The notes: generated from the sequence alone by a model not told the origin. Positions 1-8,926 are shown, counted from the first letter of the stretch. The stretch is DNA of 64,000 nt from Buttiauxella selenatireducens (GCF_031432975.1 NZ_CP133838.1:1798001-1862000), one strand, 5' to 3'. A program made the numbers and translations.

Positions 1-1
1 C

Positions 2-418
2 AAAATCGCCGTGGTGCGTAAAGCAATTGCGACCAACCAGCCGGATGCCACAGACGGTATTGATGTCTTAGCAAAAGTCGGTGGTTTTGACCTGGTCGGC
101 ATGACCGGCGTGATGTTGGGTGCCGCCGCAGCCGGTCTTCCGGTGGTGCTTGATGGCTTCCTGTCTTACGCCTCGGCACTCGCGGCCTGCCAGATTGCGC
201 CAGGTGTACGTGATTATTTAATCCCGTCACATTTGTCTGCTGAAAAAGGCGCGGTGATTGCGATGAATAAGCTGGGGCTTGAGCCGTATTTACAGATGGG
301 TATGCGTCTGGGCGAAGGGAGCGGGGCGGCGCTGGCGATGCACCTGGTGGATGCAGCATGTGCAATGCACAATGAAATGGGGTCGTTGGCGGAGAGTAAT
401 ATTGTGTTGCCGGGGTGA
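2..418 (+). CDS. cobT: CobT, nicotinate-nucleotide--dimethylbenzimidazole phosphoribosyltransferase (5' end outside window)
   Basis: The C-terminal 138 residues of CobT, which transfers phosphoribose from nicotinate mononucleotide to 5,6-dimethylbenzimidazole when the lower ligand of cobalamin is made. The frame is open from base 2. It shows the family's glycine-rich segment ([20 protein letters not shown]), the [12 protein letters not shown] stretch and the C-terminal [16 protein letters not shown] motif. In enterobacteria cobT closes the cobUST operon, which commonly lies near the asn tRNA genes, and that agrees with the tRNA-Asn at 51904-51979. Only the start is missing; the stop at 418 is natural. 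The recognition is from family memory. Confidence 0.95.
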   Translation, partial: KIAVVRKAIATNQPDATDGIDVLAKVGGFDLVGMTGVMLGAAAAGLPVVLDGFLSYASALAACQIAPGVRDYLIPSHLSAEKGAVIAMNKLGLEPYLQMGMRLGEGSGAALAMHLVDAACAMHNEMGSLAESNIVLPG

Positions 419-512
419 TTTCAGAGGTAGGTTTTTGGGGATTATGGGCTTGAGTTTGTTCCGTTCACCTTTGCGTTCAGCTATTCATTAAACACTTGCT
501 AATGGTGAACGT

Positions 513-730
513 GTCAGGGGGATTACGACATCCCCCTGACAACCCCGTCGCCCGGTTTTAAATTGCCGCTTCGCGGTAAACCCCCGCTTTTCCCCAACGT
601 TCAGGGTCGTTCGCGATTCGCTCCCGGCGATCGCTCTCTGGCGCCGTTCCCGACGGCGCCACCCCTACTTATGGGGAACGCGGGGGCAATTTATACCGGG
701 AACAAAGTCAAAACCGATCTGGTTTTTGAC
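513..730. repeat. Nested palindromes in the cobT-acuI intergenic region
   Basis: The 450-bp gap between cobT and acuI is dominated by inverted repeats. A perfect 10-bp stem lies at 513-522/531-540 (GTCAGGGGGA). A long imperfect pair runs from 551-567 (CCCGGTTTTAAATTGCC) to 685-700. Inside it is a perfect 7-bp stem at 640-646/654-660 (GGCGCCG). Another imperfect stem is at 707-730. The first hairpin may end cobT transcription, although no T tract follows. The short open frames here are low-complexity shadows and are not called as genes. Confidence 0.6.
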
Positions 731-872
731 CTTTAGTCCGGCATAAATCGCCTTCATTTTTACTTTAACGGACGGGTCACGTCGTTGGGAACTACGTCCA
801 ACTAGCAAACGGAACCATTCCGAGCTAGCAAAACTCCCCAACAACGCCCCCGTTGCAACCCGCATAATCAGA

Positions 873-1847
873 TCAACGAACCTTCACCAGCGTACGTCCC
901 TGAATCTCATTACTCATAAAGCTCTTAGCCACAGCAGGCGCCTGCTCCAGGCTAATTTCCGTTGTCGCTCTCTCGTAGAAACTCTCTGGCAGCAACTCGG
1001 CCAGGCGTTTCCATGCGCTAATACGACGCTCTTGCGGGGCGCTGACGGAATCCACACCTTGCAGACGCACGTTACGCAGAATAAATGGCATTACCGTCGT
1101 TGGCAGAGCGAATCCGCCCGCCAAACCGCATGCGGCGACACAACCGGAATAATTCATCTGCGCCAGCAGTTTGGCTAACACATTGCCGCCCACGGTATCC
1201 ACCGCACCGGCCCAAACCTGTTTTTCCAGTGGGCGTGTTTCGGCAAATTCGCTGCGCGGCAAAATACGGCTGGCACCTAACTGGCGTAAATACTCGTGAG
1301 TGGACTCTCGGCCAGAAACGGCAACAACCTGGTAGCCCAGAGCGTGGAGCAGGGCGATTGCCGTGCTGCCTACGCCACCGCTGGCACCGGTCACCACCAC
1401 TTCACCACTGGCAGGCGTAACACCCGCTTCTTCCAGCGCCATCACACATAACATGGCGGTAAAGCCTGCGGTGCCGACGATCATCGCTTTGCGTGCCGTT
1501 AAACCCGCAGGCAATGGAACCAGCCATTCGGATTTCACTCGAGCCTGCTCGGCAAGGCCACCCCAATGGTTTTCACCCACGCCCCAACCGGTTAACACCA
1601 CTTCCTGACCTGCGACAAATGCAGCATCGTGGCTTGTGTTTACACGACCAGCGAAATCAATCCCAGGCACCATCGGGAAATTACGGATGATTTTCCCAGT
1701 CCCGGTAATCGCCAGCGCGTCTTTATAGTTCAGGCTTGACCACTCAACATCGACCAGCACATTTCCCAGGTCTTCGGCCGGCGCAGCGATTTGCTTTATC
1801 TCTGCCTGAGTCTGGCCTTCAACTTGTTCAAGTACGACTGCTTTCAT
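873..1847 (-). CDS. acuI: AcuI/YhdH-type acrylyl-CoA reductase (NADPH)
   Basis: A 324-residue medium-chain dehydrogenase/reductase without the structural zinc site. Members of the AcuI/YhdH group reduce acryloyl-CoA to propionyl-CoA with NADPH and so remove a toxic electrophile. The sequence has the SSLNYKDALAITG substrate-side motif, VPGIDFAGRV, and a nucleotide-binding GASGGVGSTAIALLHALG segment near residues 153-170. Length fits the family. The gene is monocistronic, with palindromic intergenic DNA on its 3' side. A general quinone-reductase-like enzyme is the alternative, but the family match is strong. Confidence 0.9.
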   Translation of the reverse strand: MKAVVLEQVEGQTQAEIKQIAAPAEDLGNVLVDVEWSSLNYKDALAITGTGKIIRNFPMVPGIDFAGRVNTSHDAAFVAGQEVVLTGWGVGENHWGGLAEQARVKSEWLVPLPAGLTARKAMIVGTAGFTAMLCVMALEEAGVTPASGEVVVTGASGGVGSTAIALLHALGYQVVAVSGRESTHEYLRQLGASRILPRSEFAETRPLEKQVWAGAVDTVGGNVLAKLLAQMNYSGCVAACGLAGGFALPTTVMPFILRNVRLQGVDSVSAPQERRISAWKRLAELLPESFYERATTEISLEQAPAVAKSFMSNEIQGRTLVKVR

Positions 1848-2028
1848 AGTAAATCCTCATTCTTTGAACCGAGCGTTTCGGTTGAGATGTTTCTAATGCC
1901 CAACACGGTATACCCGAAGCTCGTGAGAATAAAGAACACCAACGCTATTCCAGCGTAATAACCTGCTTTTTAGCAGGTTATACGATTTTCATATTCTGAG
2001 GAGTGTGACAAAAGTTTCACAACGGACC

Positions 2029-2055
2029 GCCGGAATAGCGTAAGCGTCATCCGGC
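2029..2055. repeat. REP-like palindromic unit
   Basis: The imperfect palindrome runs from GCCGGA to TCCGGC around AGCGTAAGCGTCA, the classic layout of enterobacterial REP/PU sequences. It lies just 3' of cueP, a usual place for such units. A separate 9-bp hairpin (TAACCTGCT/AGCAGGTTA, 1959-1980) lies between it and acuI. Either could protect or end the cueP transcript. Confidence 0.65.
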
Positions 2056-2081
2056 ATTGAGCTGGTAGTTAAAAGTAACTC

Positions 2082-2624
2082 TTAGCTCTGCAAAGGCAGC
2101 GTGGTCAAACAGGTCTGGCTGCTTTGATAGGTCGCAATCGGTGCGCTGGCTGTTTTGCCCTGATAGCTCACTTCAATCTTGCCTTCTATATCGCGCGGTA
2201 ACCACACGCCGACAAAACCATTCGCGTGGCTGGTCATGCTTTTCTGCACGATGACTTTGCCATTTTTGTCGGTGATTTTTACATCAAAAGGCGTATTGGC
2301 TAACTCGCCACGGCAGCCAGACAGGCTGTGATTCAAACATGGGTGGGTTTGCGTCAGATAAGGGGCGAACGACAAATAGAACTTATCGCCCAACGGATAG
2401 CTAAACTGCTGCTTACCGTCAGACAATTTCAGCTCTGTGCTGGTGATGCCTGCGTTATACGGCAAAGGACGCGCCTGTGGCGAACCGTCGATGGCTTCTA
2501 CCATTTGCTCAGTGGTTTTGCCCGCTAAACCGTGTGCTGCGAGAAAATCCGTATCCGACTGCGCCGCGAATGCACTGCCACTGATGCCCAGTGCCAGCAA
2601 AGCGAAAAGCATATTTCGTTTCAT
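2082..2624 (-). CDS. cueP: CueP-type periplasmic copper-binding protein
   Basis: A secreted 180-residue protein with signal peptide MKRNMLFALLALGISGSAFA followed by AQSD. The mature part has the CueP pattern: THPCLNHSLSGCRGEL in the middle and SQTCLTTL near the C-terminus, giving three conserved cysteines. In Salmonella CueP is a CueR-regulated periplasmic copper-binding protein linked to copper tolerance and copper supply to SodCII. I chose the ATG at 2624 rather than an in-frame TTG one codon upstream, because GGGATC lies a few bases before it. No CueR box was confirmed. The family assignment rests on the cysteine pattern and overall resemblance. Confidence 0.8.
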   Translation of the reverse strand: MKRNMLFALLALGISGSAFAAQSDTDFLAAHGLAGKTTEQMVEAIDGSPQARPLPYNAGITSTELKLSDGKQQFSYPLGDKFYLSFAPYLTQTHPCLNHSLSGCRGELANTPFDVKITDKNGKVIVQKSMTSHANGFVGVWLPRDIEGKIEVSYQGKTASAPIATYQSSQTCLTTLPLQS

Positions 2625-2735
2625 CAATGATCCCTTTCTGAAAGATAAAGTTGGCTTGCGCAGACTCTAAACCTTACCGTAAGGGGAGGGTCAAAAGGAT
2701 ATGCAATTCTTTACAGATTGGGCGTCAATAAACCT

Positions 2736-4253
2736 TTATTGGCGTTCATTATATTTGCTGCGTTTATGCTGATAGAGTAAATTGTCTGCTCTCAGCATTG
2801 CCGCCTCCAGCGTATCGTCCTGATTTAGCTGATACGAACCCCAGGAAAATGCCACCAGTTTGTCTTTATCAATGGCGAGTAAATGCTTTTGCACACGAGC
2901 AATAACATCACGGGATTTTTTCAAAGAATAATCAATAAGGACCAAACAGAATTCATCCCCCCCAAGTCGTATGCCGTAATCGCTTTTGCGAATAGCATTG
3001 CGCAGCGCTAAACCCAGATATTGTATTGCTTTGTCACCCATGTGGTGGCCGAGGGTATCGTTTATTTTTTTTAGCCCATCGCTATCAATGGCAATAACCG
3101 TAACGGGAATATTCCTGTCAACAAGAGCCCGAATTTTTTGCTCAAACTCAGGCGTAATGACTTTTCTGTTGTACATCCCGGTCATCGCGTCCGTAATGTT
3201 ATCCCTGGATAGCGCTTCTTGCCTCATGAGTTGTTTACGGGCATATCGACATAAAATCCAGGTCGTCATAACGTAAAGTAAGACCAGCCAGAGATTAGCA
3301 ATAATGACATAAATAGCATCCAGCTTAATATGCAGGGTGTAATACTGGGTGATGGTGCCTTCATAATTAATTAAATCAAAAGATTTAATAATCGGCTCAT
3401 GGAAAATGATATTTGACCCGGTGGCATTGTCAGTCACATATAAAGAAAGAAATTTCCACAGCAGAGGTCGATCTACCGTTTTAAACGAAACAGCAAGATC
3501 ATTAATGTTGACGTCAGTAATCAGGATGCCTTTCACTTTATCATTCAGGAATACCGGAGCAAGCATGCTGATGATATTATTCTTTGTGTAACCATCCTGA
3601 TAAATATGAGAAACAATGGTTGCTCCCTGGAAGAGATCATTCAGTGCATTGTCATCAATGGTGATAGTGTGTCCGCTACGGACGATATTGATTCCGCTGC
3701 CATTGTTCTCTAACCAGTTACTGAAGGTATAGTCGTGCGTATTGACCAGTTGGTTGATGTAAATATAGTTATGTGAAAGATCGATGTAGTATCTGATATT
3801 CCTGAAGGCGTAACCCGTATAGTTTGAAAAACTGTATTTTGGTAATGCGCCGTTTTCAGCTTGATGAATAATGGATAAAGCACCCGTGTCTTTGCCCCAT
3901 TCCTCACATGAAGGGTTCCGTGTCTGAAGCGTTCCTTCCAGATTTTTCATGGTTTTTGCCACAAGGTTAAATCCGGAAATATCCCCTACGGTTTCAACAT
4001 GCTGACAGACTTCTGGCCGTTTATTCTCGTCAGGATTACCTGAGGATTGCCTGGAAAAGAATGCCCGCGAAAGCCGGTTGGCGATATTCTGGTTGATAGA
4101 CTCTTCATGGAAAAGGGCTGATTTGCCATTCTCGGCAACATATTCCATATAGTTCTGTAAATTGCGAGCTTCATGGAATACCAGAGCGGCGAAAAGTGAA
4201 GTGGTACAAGCCAAGATTAATACAATCGCACTAATATATTTTTGCCTGGACAA
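2736..4253 (-). CDS. Membrane diguanylate cyclase, DgcJ (YeaJ)-like
   Basis: A 505-residue inner-membrane enzyme that makes cyclic di-GMP from two GTP. It has one N-terminal membrane segment (about residues 8-25), a large periplasmic sensor domain (about 30-310), a second membrane segment (about 315-335) and a C-terminal GGDEF domain. The active site is intact: DGLKKINDTLGHHMGDKA and RLGGDEF. No EAL domain is present. The sensor contains SIYQD-like and DRPLLWKFL stretches that resemble E. coli DgcJ. It reads towards cueP with a 110-bp gap. It belongs to the conserved flank, immediately left of the island boundary. Confidence 0.9.
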   Translation of the reverse strand: MSRQKYISAIVLILACTTSLFAALVFHEARNLQNYMEYVAENGKSALFHEESINQNIANRLSRAFFSRQSSGNPDENKRPEVCQHVETVGDISGFNLVAKTMKNLEGTLQTRNPSCEEWGKDTGALSIIHQAENGALPKYSFSNYTGYAFRNIRYYIDLSHNYIYINQLVNTHDYTFSNWLENNGSGINIVRSGHTITIDDNALNDLFQGATIVSHIYQDGYTKNNIISMLAPVFLNDKVKGILITDVNINDLAVSFKTVDRPLLWKFLSLYVTDNATGSNIIFHEPIIKSFDLINYEGTITQYYTLHIKLDAIYVIIANLWLVLLYVMTTWILCRYARKQLMRQEALSRDNITDAMTGMYNRKVITPEFEQKIRALVDRNIPVTVIAIDSDGLKKINDTLGHHMGDKAIQYLGLALRNAIRKSDYGIRLGGDEFCLVLIDYSLKKSRDVIARVQKHLLAIDKDKLVAFSWGSYQLNQDDTLEAAMLRADNLLYQHKRSKYNERQ

Positions 4254-4416
4254 GATGGTTCACTCCCTGTTTGACCACCACGAAATAACGGCAAGTATAG
4301 CACTTGTTCACCTCGCCAGGGGGCCTGTATTGGCGTGAGCTCATTATCTGAGCCTTTGAAATATAGGGGTTAACGTCTGATTTTGTCTCTTTGACGGGCG
4401 TCAAAAACAGCAAAAA

Positions 4417-4448
4417 CAAAAAAGCCCGCTTAGTTTCCTAAGCGGGCT
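4417..4448 (-). terminator. Rho-independent terminator, originally that of tRNA-Asn
   Basis: A perfect 11-bp stem (AGCCCGCTTAG/CTAAGCGGGCT, loop TTTC) is followed on the minus strand by a T-rich tract. It sits five bases beyond the left attachment repeat. Before insertion it would have stood directly after the 3' end of the minus-strand tRNA-Asn gene, so it is best read as that tRNA's own terminator, now about 47 kb away. Confidence 0.85.
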
Positions 4449-4452
4449 CTCG

Positions 4453-4478
4453 AATTTGGCTCCTCTGACTGGACTCGA
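4453..4478. other. Left attachment repeat (att) of the island
   Basis: This 26-bp sequence is identical to 51900-51925. Its core, GGCTCCTCTGACTGGACTCG, is the complement of the tRNA-Asn 3' end including CCA. Beyond it the sequence diverges from the tRNA, as expected of the duplicated crossover side of a tRNA-integrating element. Confidence 0.93.
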
Positions 4479-4712
4479 TTGTTCAGCTAACTTACTGTTT
4501 TTAAATCTGTTAATTTTGCCATTACCTCGGCAGGGCCACCATAAAGGCCCCCGTATGTTAATACTGTGTTTTTTTGATCAGAATCACAAAAAACTTATTT
4601 TGTTGTAAAAACAACGTAAGCATTCGGTGAACTCATCTTCACAGGTATTTTCAGTCAGTTAGCATTATCGGCATCACTTAACCGTACTTACCGGAGACAA
4701 TCGTTGCCAGTA

Positions 4713-4988
4713 AAACGCTGGTCCATTGAATAGAAAAAACAACATGTCGAAAACAGGCGCGCCAGTGGCTTTACCCGACAGCAATATTGCGAGCACCACG
4801 CTATTTCCTTGAACTCAATTCGCGAATGGCCGCAAGATGTCGCCAAAGCTGGATGCAGAGCAAATGAATTAGGCCTGCTTCCCGTAAACATCGCCACCCA
4901 GTCTTCTGCTGAAAACTCACCGCAAGTCGTGAACGATCCTATAAGCTGTTTTTGCCCGAGGCAACCGCATGAACTGTTACACCACTAA
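4713..4988 (+). pseudogene. Remnant of an IS66-type TnpA (accessory) gene
   Basis: One plus-strand frame reads KRWSIE, a stop, then KKQHVEN.RASGFTRQQYC and IREWPQDVAKA. This resembles the small DNA-binding TnpA protein of IS66-type elements (roughly KxQHVExWRxSGLTRxxYC). It has an internal stop near its start, and no TnpB or TnpC follows. It is called a fragment on motif resemblance only. Confidence 0.45.
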
Positions 4989-5075
4989 GCTCATGCGGAT
5001 GCCTTCAGGGCACTCAAACAGGCACTAATGGAATAGACGTCCCCAATTAAACGGCATCAGAGTGCCAGAATGAGA

Positions 5076-5171
5076 GTGTGTCAAACACGATCGAATATGC
5101 GTTTTGTTCCGGTAAAAACAGAGGAGCAGCCAAGTGTGTTGTCTCTGCATCGTGCCCGGAAAGCTGAGTGA
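5076..5171 (+). pseudogene. Internal fragment of an IS110-family transposase
   Basis: The plus-strand frame reads SNMRFVPVKTEEQPSVLSLH followed by RAR, a stretch typical of the middle of IS110-family DEDD transposases (RPxMRFVPVKxxEQQxxLxLHRxR). It runs into a stop and is cut just before the IS6-type end at 5179. Neither end of the element is visible. Confidence 0.5.
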
Positions 5172-5178
5172 CTTTATC

Positions 5179-5402
5179 GGCACTGTTGCAAGTCCACAGC
5201 GCTGATAAAATTCGTTTCCGTTTTCACCGGTGACGCTAATCATGAACGTATTCAAAGGCCGGCATTTCAGTCGTGACATTATTCTGTGGGCGGTACGCTG
5301 GTACTGTAAATACGGGATCAGTTATCGTGAACTACAGGAAATGCTGGCCGAGCGTGGTGTCAGCGTCGACCACACCACGCTTTACCGCTGGGTTCAGCGC
5401 TA
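5179..5402 (+). mobile_element. Truncated IS6-family element (left end and transposase N-terminus)
   Basis: It starts with the IS6-family terminal repeat GGCACTGTTGCAA. From an ATG at 5242 it encodes 53 residues beginning MNVFKGRHF and containing DIILWAVRWYCKYGISYREL, the helix-turn-helix N-terminus of IS6/IS26-type transposases. The reading frame is cut where a 129-bp miniature element begins at 5403; the first G of that element completes a TAG stop. The catalytic DDE domain is absent, so the protein cannot work. A matching C-terminal fragment of the same family lies at 18455-18585. Confidence 0.8.
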
Positions 5403-5531
5403 GGCACTGTTGCAAAGTTTGATTTCTCCGAAAAACGGAGGGTTGCAACCACAGCTTATAGTGTCTTCCTTCGGATTGGCTGACAAAATGTGCTAGAGAA
5501 ATATGCTGCGGTGAAACTTTGCAACAGTGCC
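5403..5531. repeat. 129-bp miniature element with IS6-type ends, copy 1
   Basis: It is bounded by perfect 18-bp inverted repeats GGCACTGTTGCAAAGTTT / AAACTTTGCAACAGTGCC. It has no coding capacity. It differs from copy 2 (12697-12825) at only four internal positions and is the same length. It joins a truncated IS6-type transposase on the left to a truncated resolvase on the right. No 8-bp target duplication is present at this copy, as expected if it sits at a deletion or recombination junction. Confidence 0.85.
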
Positions 5532-5680
5532 CGTTTACTTGCCGGAACTGCTCCACTTATACCTTCATCGCAAAATTCAAAATCCCCTTCACACAAGTAA
5601 CCCGCATCAATAATCTGGCGACGCTGGTTCTCAGTGGCCTGGTCGTTTGTTGAAACTCTCAGGTAAGTGATGACGGCCAT
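5532..5680 (-). pseudogene. N-terminal fragment of a serine resolvase/invertase
   Basis: About 50 residues, MAVITYLRVSTNDQATENQR and onward, match the catalytic N-terminus of Tn3/Hin-type serine recombinases, including the nucleophile region (YLRVS). The gene is cut at VPASKR by the miniature element at 5531. No C-terminal DNA-binding domain remains. It is probably the leftover of a transposon. Confidence 0.75.
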
Positions 5681-6246
5681 TCTATTTGCCTTAATATGTT
5701 CGTAAAGTTAGTTCGTATAACATATCGTTCGTAAATTACAAATTAAATCTTTTAGAACTATCAAACGAGCTTCTTTAGTCGTGTTCGTAAAGGAGTACCT
5801 TTGTGAACGAGTGGGGGACAGGCGGTTTCCCAAACGCAGCTAAATAATTCCGTTCAGCCCGCAGCCGTCACTGGACATTTTTTCCGTCAGTGCCGGATGG
5901 CCTGGTAAAAAGTTTCTGATCAGGAAGGAATACGAAGTGGTGGGGCAGTGAGGAAGAAAACAGAGCACAACATGTGGTAGCAACGAAGCGGGAAGGGATA
6001 CTGTATGTTGATTATCCACAGAAGCGGGGGATAAGTGCGGGATAACTGGACAGAATTACGGTTTTGTCCATTCTGGCAGTTGTTCTGCCCCAGCCATGGC
6101 GGCCATGAACGTCTCAGGGCGTAAAGCGGACATACCGAGCACCGGAATATATAATTGGGGTGCCAATCACAGCCCGGCTGATTCAGTTGCCCCGCTTAAT
6201 CTTGGATTAGCTTGGACATTATGGTTATTTTGTTTTGTGGAATGGA
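5681..6246. other. Non-coding stretch
   Basis: I see no convincing gene here. Short frames lack ribosome-binding sites and family resemblance. The phrase AACTGGACAGAAT occurs at about 6045 and again at about 8513, hinting at shared repeat debris. Confidence 0.4.
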
Positions 6247-6855
6247 TTAATAAACTGTTGCCACAACGGGTTTTACGTTAGCGGAGCCAATAATATTTTC
6301 AGGCATGATTACCGAGGAATGGAACATCGGAATGTTTATTTTCTTACTGCCAGTAGAAATGTTAACGCTGGCTGCTTCCCAGGACTTTGTGACCAGTTTT
6401 GTACAGTATATTCCTTCTTTCGTTGTCACCGAAAAAGGGGTTCCTGTATAAGAAAGTGCTTTTTTTACGGCTAATTCGTGCTTCTTAATACTGGCCTCAA
6501 CTTGATAATAGAATACCTTTCTATTGATGGCTTTTGAAATAAAAAAATCAAGGGAGTCGATGACAACACCATCCTGTGTGCCTGGATGTTCGCTTGGTGT
6601 TGAATGAATAACCAATACACGTCCATTCACGGCATACACCATTCCAACATGGCTGTAGCCTGTGGAGTCCATCGTTCTTATTATCGAGCTAATGGCTTCA
6701 TCGCCTGTTCGAAAAATCAGGTCTCCACTCACAACACCCGCAGGTAAGCCACTCCCCCATACACATAAGGGGAGTGCTATTACGAAAATGGATATAGCTT
6801 TAACCCAGAACAACTTTCCACTCTTTATTTTTCTGGCGTAAGCGGAACGTTTCAT
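6247..6855 (-). CDS. YiiX-like permuted papain-fold amidase/peptidase, exported
   Basis: About 202 residues. An N-terminal hydrophobic segment (about residues 15-33, FWVKAISIFVIALPLCVWG) acts as signal peptide or anchor. The rest matches the permuted NlpC/P60-like YiiX/YebB group: GDLIFRTGD near 44-52, the catalytic histidine in GYSHVGMVY (H69) and the catalytic cysteine in GIYCTKLV (C151). Such proteins are predicted amidases acting on peptide or lipid amide bonds. I started at the internal ATG (6855) rather than 6897 to reduce overlap with the upstream lipoprotein, which ends at 6800. The two genes are probably translationally coupled. Confidence 0.7.
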   Translation of the reverse strand: MKRSAYARKIKSGKLFWVKAISIFVIALPLCVWGSGLPAGVVSGDLIFRTGDEAISSIIRTMDSTGYSHVGMVYAVNGRVLVIHSTPSEHPGTQDGVVIDSLDFFISKAINRKVFYYQVEASIKKHELAVKKALSYTGTPFSVTTKEGIYCTKLVTKSWEAASVNISTGSKKINIPMFHSSVIMPENIIGSANVKPVVATVY

Positions 6856-7195
6856 TTTTAACTGTTTTGTCCTTAAACGTAACCTCCAGTGTGACAAGTG
6901 TCATTGTGTTATCTGTAGATGCTTTTTCATTTTTAACTACAATATCTTTGGTTCCGCCGTGCTGCTTCATTTTTCCTGACGTTTCGCCAATGATCATTTG
7001 CAGTTTGCCTTTAACCTGCATTTCATTTTTGGCATCATCATCGTTGAGATATAACATTGAATATGCCTTATCAACATCTTGCTTCTCAACTGCCCTGTAA
7101 AAATCCAGGGCTACATCAGAGGGTTTTTTATCACCACAACCAAAGAGGGTTAGACTCGCAACCAATAACAATGCTATTCCTATAATATTCTTCAT
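6800..7195 (-). CDS. DUF4878-type lipoprotein
   Basis: A 131-residue lipoprotein: signal peptide MKNIIGIALLLVASLTLFGC with a lipobox cysteine at 20, then PSDVALDFYRAVEKQDVDKA and a C-terminal FRLRQKNKEWKV, the pattern of the NTF2-like DUF4878 domain. Its 3' end overlaps the downstream YiiX-like gene by about 55 bp, which implies one transcript. The function is unknown; the pairing with an envelope amidase suggests a cell-surface role. Confidence 0.75.
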   Translation of the reverse strand: MKNIIGIALLLVASLTLFGCGDKKPSDVALDFYRAVEKQDVDKAYSMLYLNDDDAKNEMQVKGKLQMIIGETSGKMKQHGGTKDIVVKNEKASTDNTMTLVTLEVTFKDKTVKNETFRLRQKNKEWKVVLG

Positions 7196-8035
7196 TCACA
7201 ATTCCTTCGTTTGTATTAAAAATTTAATTTCTGGGAACAAATCCTCCAGTAAGGGAATGTTTGACCAATTACTTTAGCCTCATCACGGATGAACTGAGAA
7301 TTAAGTTAACGTTGAGCATAACAAAAGGGATCACGTGCTACACAACACACTTCTCAAATCTCATCGAGCGGGTACCCTGCAGTAGAACACTGCATTTTCT
7401 AGGGACAGAGCTCTTTCGTATGAAACATGGTCAATTTTTTGGCGCGATTTATATCCCATAAACCCTCACTCATTTTTGCCAATTGATTGTACTATGACAG
7501 GCCATAATATTTTTTACTGCCATCTTAATATGTGTTTTTTAGTTATTCAAAACTGCGACATATTTTCTATGGCTGCTTGCAAATATTGCAGAAGGAGGCT
7601 CATTGAAGTGGCAGGTTAACAGAGCTCAAAAGCCCTTGCGTTTTGGCGGTGCAGTGGCCGAAAGTAGATTAATATTGAACATTCAGACGGAGCGCTAAGA
7701 GCCGAAACGTCGATAACCACTTCTTCTATAGCCACCTTTTTGAGTTGACAGATAGGTATTAACTTCCGCTGTTCGCTCAAAGCTGCCAGTCAGATACTTT
7801 GAACTCCTGAAGGTGTTTCGGCAGCTATTCTGCATACATGGACAGAATGCGCTGTATGTCCAATGTGGTGAGGGAATTAGCAGGGAAGGGGGGTCCGGTG
7901 CCTGGATCAAGCCCGAACGCAGACACCGGAGCGCCAAAGTGCGACGCCCGGATAGTTTACCGCAACTCACCTTATTTTATATATTACATTTCTGACTTCA
8001 CATACGAAAACAGAACTATTCTTTACCTATTTAAA
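7196..8035. other. Non-coding or decayed stretch
   Basis: No supported gene in about 840 bp. Several short frames exist on both strands, but none has a credible start site or a recognisable domain. The region probably consists of decayed mobile DNA. Confidence 0.4.
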
Positions 8036-8227
8036 TCATTTTACATATATGACGGAAATATTTGGATAGTGTTCAATATTTACTACTTCCACCAGTTCAG
8101 AACCGAACAAAACCTTCACTTTATCACCAATAGATACGGGGTTTTGGAAGCTGTATAAAGAATTTTTATCCCATGTTGGAATCGTTCCATTCTTGACTAC
8201 TTCATATTGGTATGTTTTTTTAAACAT
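8036..8227 (-). CDS. Small hypothetical protein
   Basis: A 63-residue frame beginning MFKKTYQYEVVKNGTIPTW, with AAGGAT about 12 bases before the ATG. It contains a short beta-rich run (VSIGDKVKVLFGSELVEVVN) like a small SH3/KOW-type barrel, but I do not recognise a family. Amino-acid use looks natural, unlike the shadow frames around it. There is no operon partner. Confidence 0.4.
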   Translation of the reverse strand: MFKKTYQYEVVKNGTIPTWDKNSLYSFQNPVSIGDKVKVLFGSELVEVVNIEHYPNISVIYVK

Positions 8228-8850
8228 AATTGCAAAATATCCTTTTATTGTTGTTTCATTGCCTCGCTAAGAGACCCCACGAACGTAAACTATATTAAAA
8301 ACCAAAACGCCAAGACCTAGCAAGATTAGCATATATCACTCTTTATTTCCGGTGTTCATTGATTTCGGGTAAATAGATTCGTTTTTTGCATTTATGCCAT
8401 GAATGGTTATGGTCTTTTCATCAGGTAGCTTAAATTCTTCTTTAGACGGTTGTACATGCGGTTTTCTTTATGAACTATAGTTCACAGTAGATTAGGTGAT
8501 ATTTGAAAGTGATGTAACTGGACAGAATAACCTTAACGTCCAGGGGGATGCGGGGATTAAACAGACGTATAGGAAGGGACGCTGTACGCCTTTAGAGTGA
8601 AGAATTATGGAGCGTGACGGTTACAGCCGAACCTTTGACGTTCCAGCGAATCCCTCTGTTTCCAGATATGGCCTGTCACTTTCACGTCCTAGGTGCTGGC
8701 TACAGCCGCAAACAGTGCGGGGGCGTTATCGACATCATCAGGGATAAGATTGTGCGACAGCGGAAAATGCTTGTTCATCGTCCGGATGACGGCGATAAGT
8801 GCGTCCTTTGTCCGGGCACGGTGCGACCATTTACGGGGGCCGTTCATCAC

Positions 8851-8888
8851 GGGCTCCGTTTGGGAAACGGAAAATATTGTACGCTAAG
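8851..8888 (+). repeat. Solo Tn3-family-type 38-bp terminal repeat
   Basis: A 38-bp unit starts GGGCTCCGTTTGGGAAACGG and ends ACGCTAAG, the signature inner end of Tn3-family terminal repeats. It is followed by a T-rich stretch that resembles what follows the next copy. No transposase is nearby. Confidence 0.6.
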
Positions 8889-8926
8889 GTGATTTTTTGT
8901 ACTGTCTGATGTTAATTAGCTATAAA

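Noticed and set aside
665..865. Minus-strand frame of 66 codons in the cobT-acuI gap
   Set aside because: It lies within palindromic repeat DNA, has no ribosome-binding site and shows no family resemblance.
5815..5852. GGGGGACAGGCGGTTTCCC as another Tn3-type end
   Set aside because: It begins like the repeat family, but the inner end lacks the ACGxTAAG-type sequence and the middle does not align.
7813..8158. Overlapping plus-strand frames near 7.8-8.2 kb
   Set aside because: Two frames overlap each other and a better minus-strand candidate; composition looks random and no start signals are seen.
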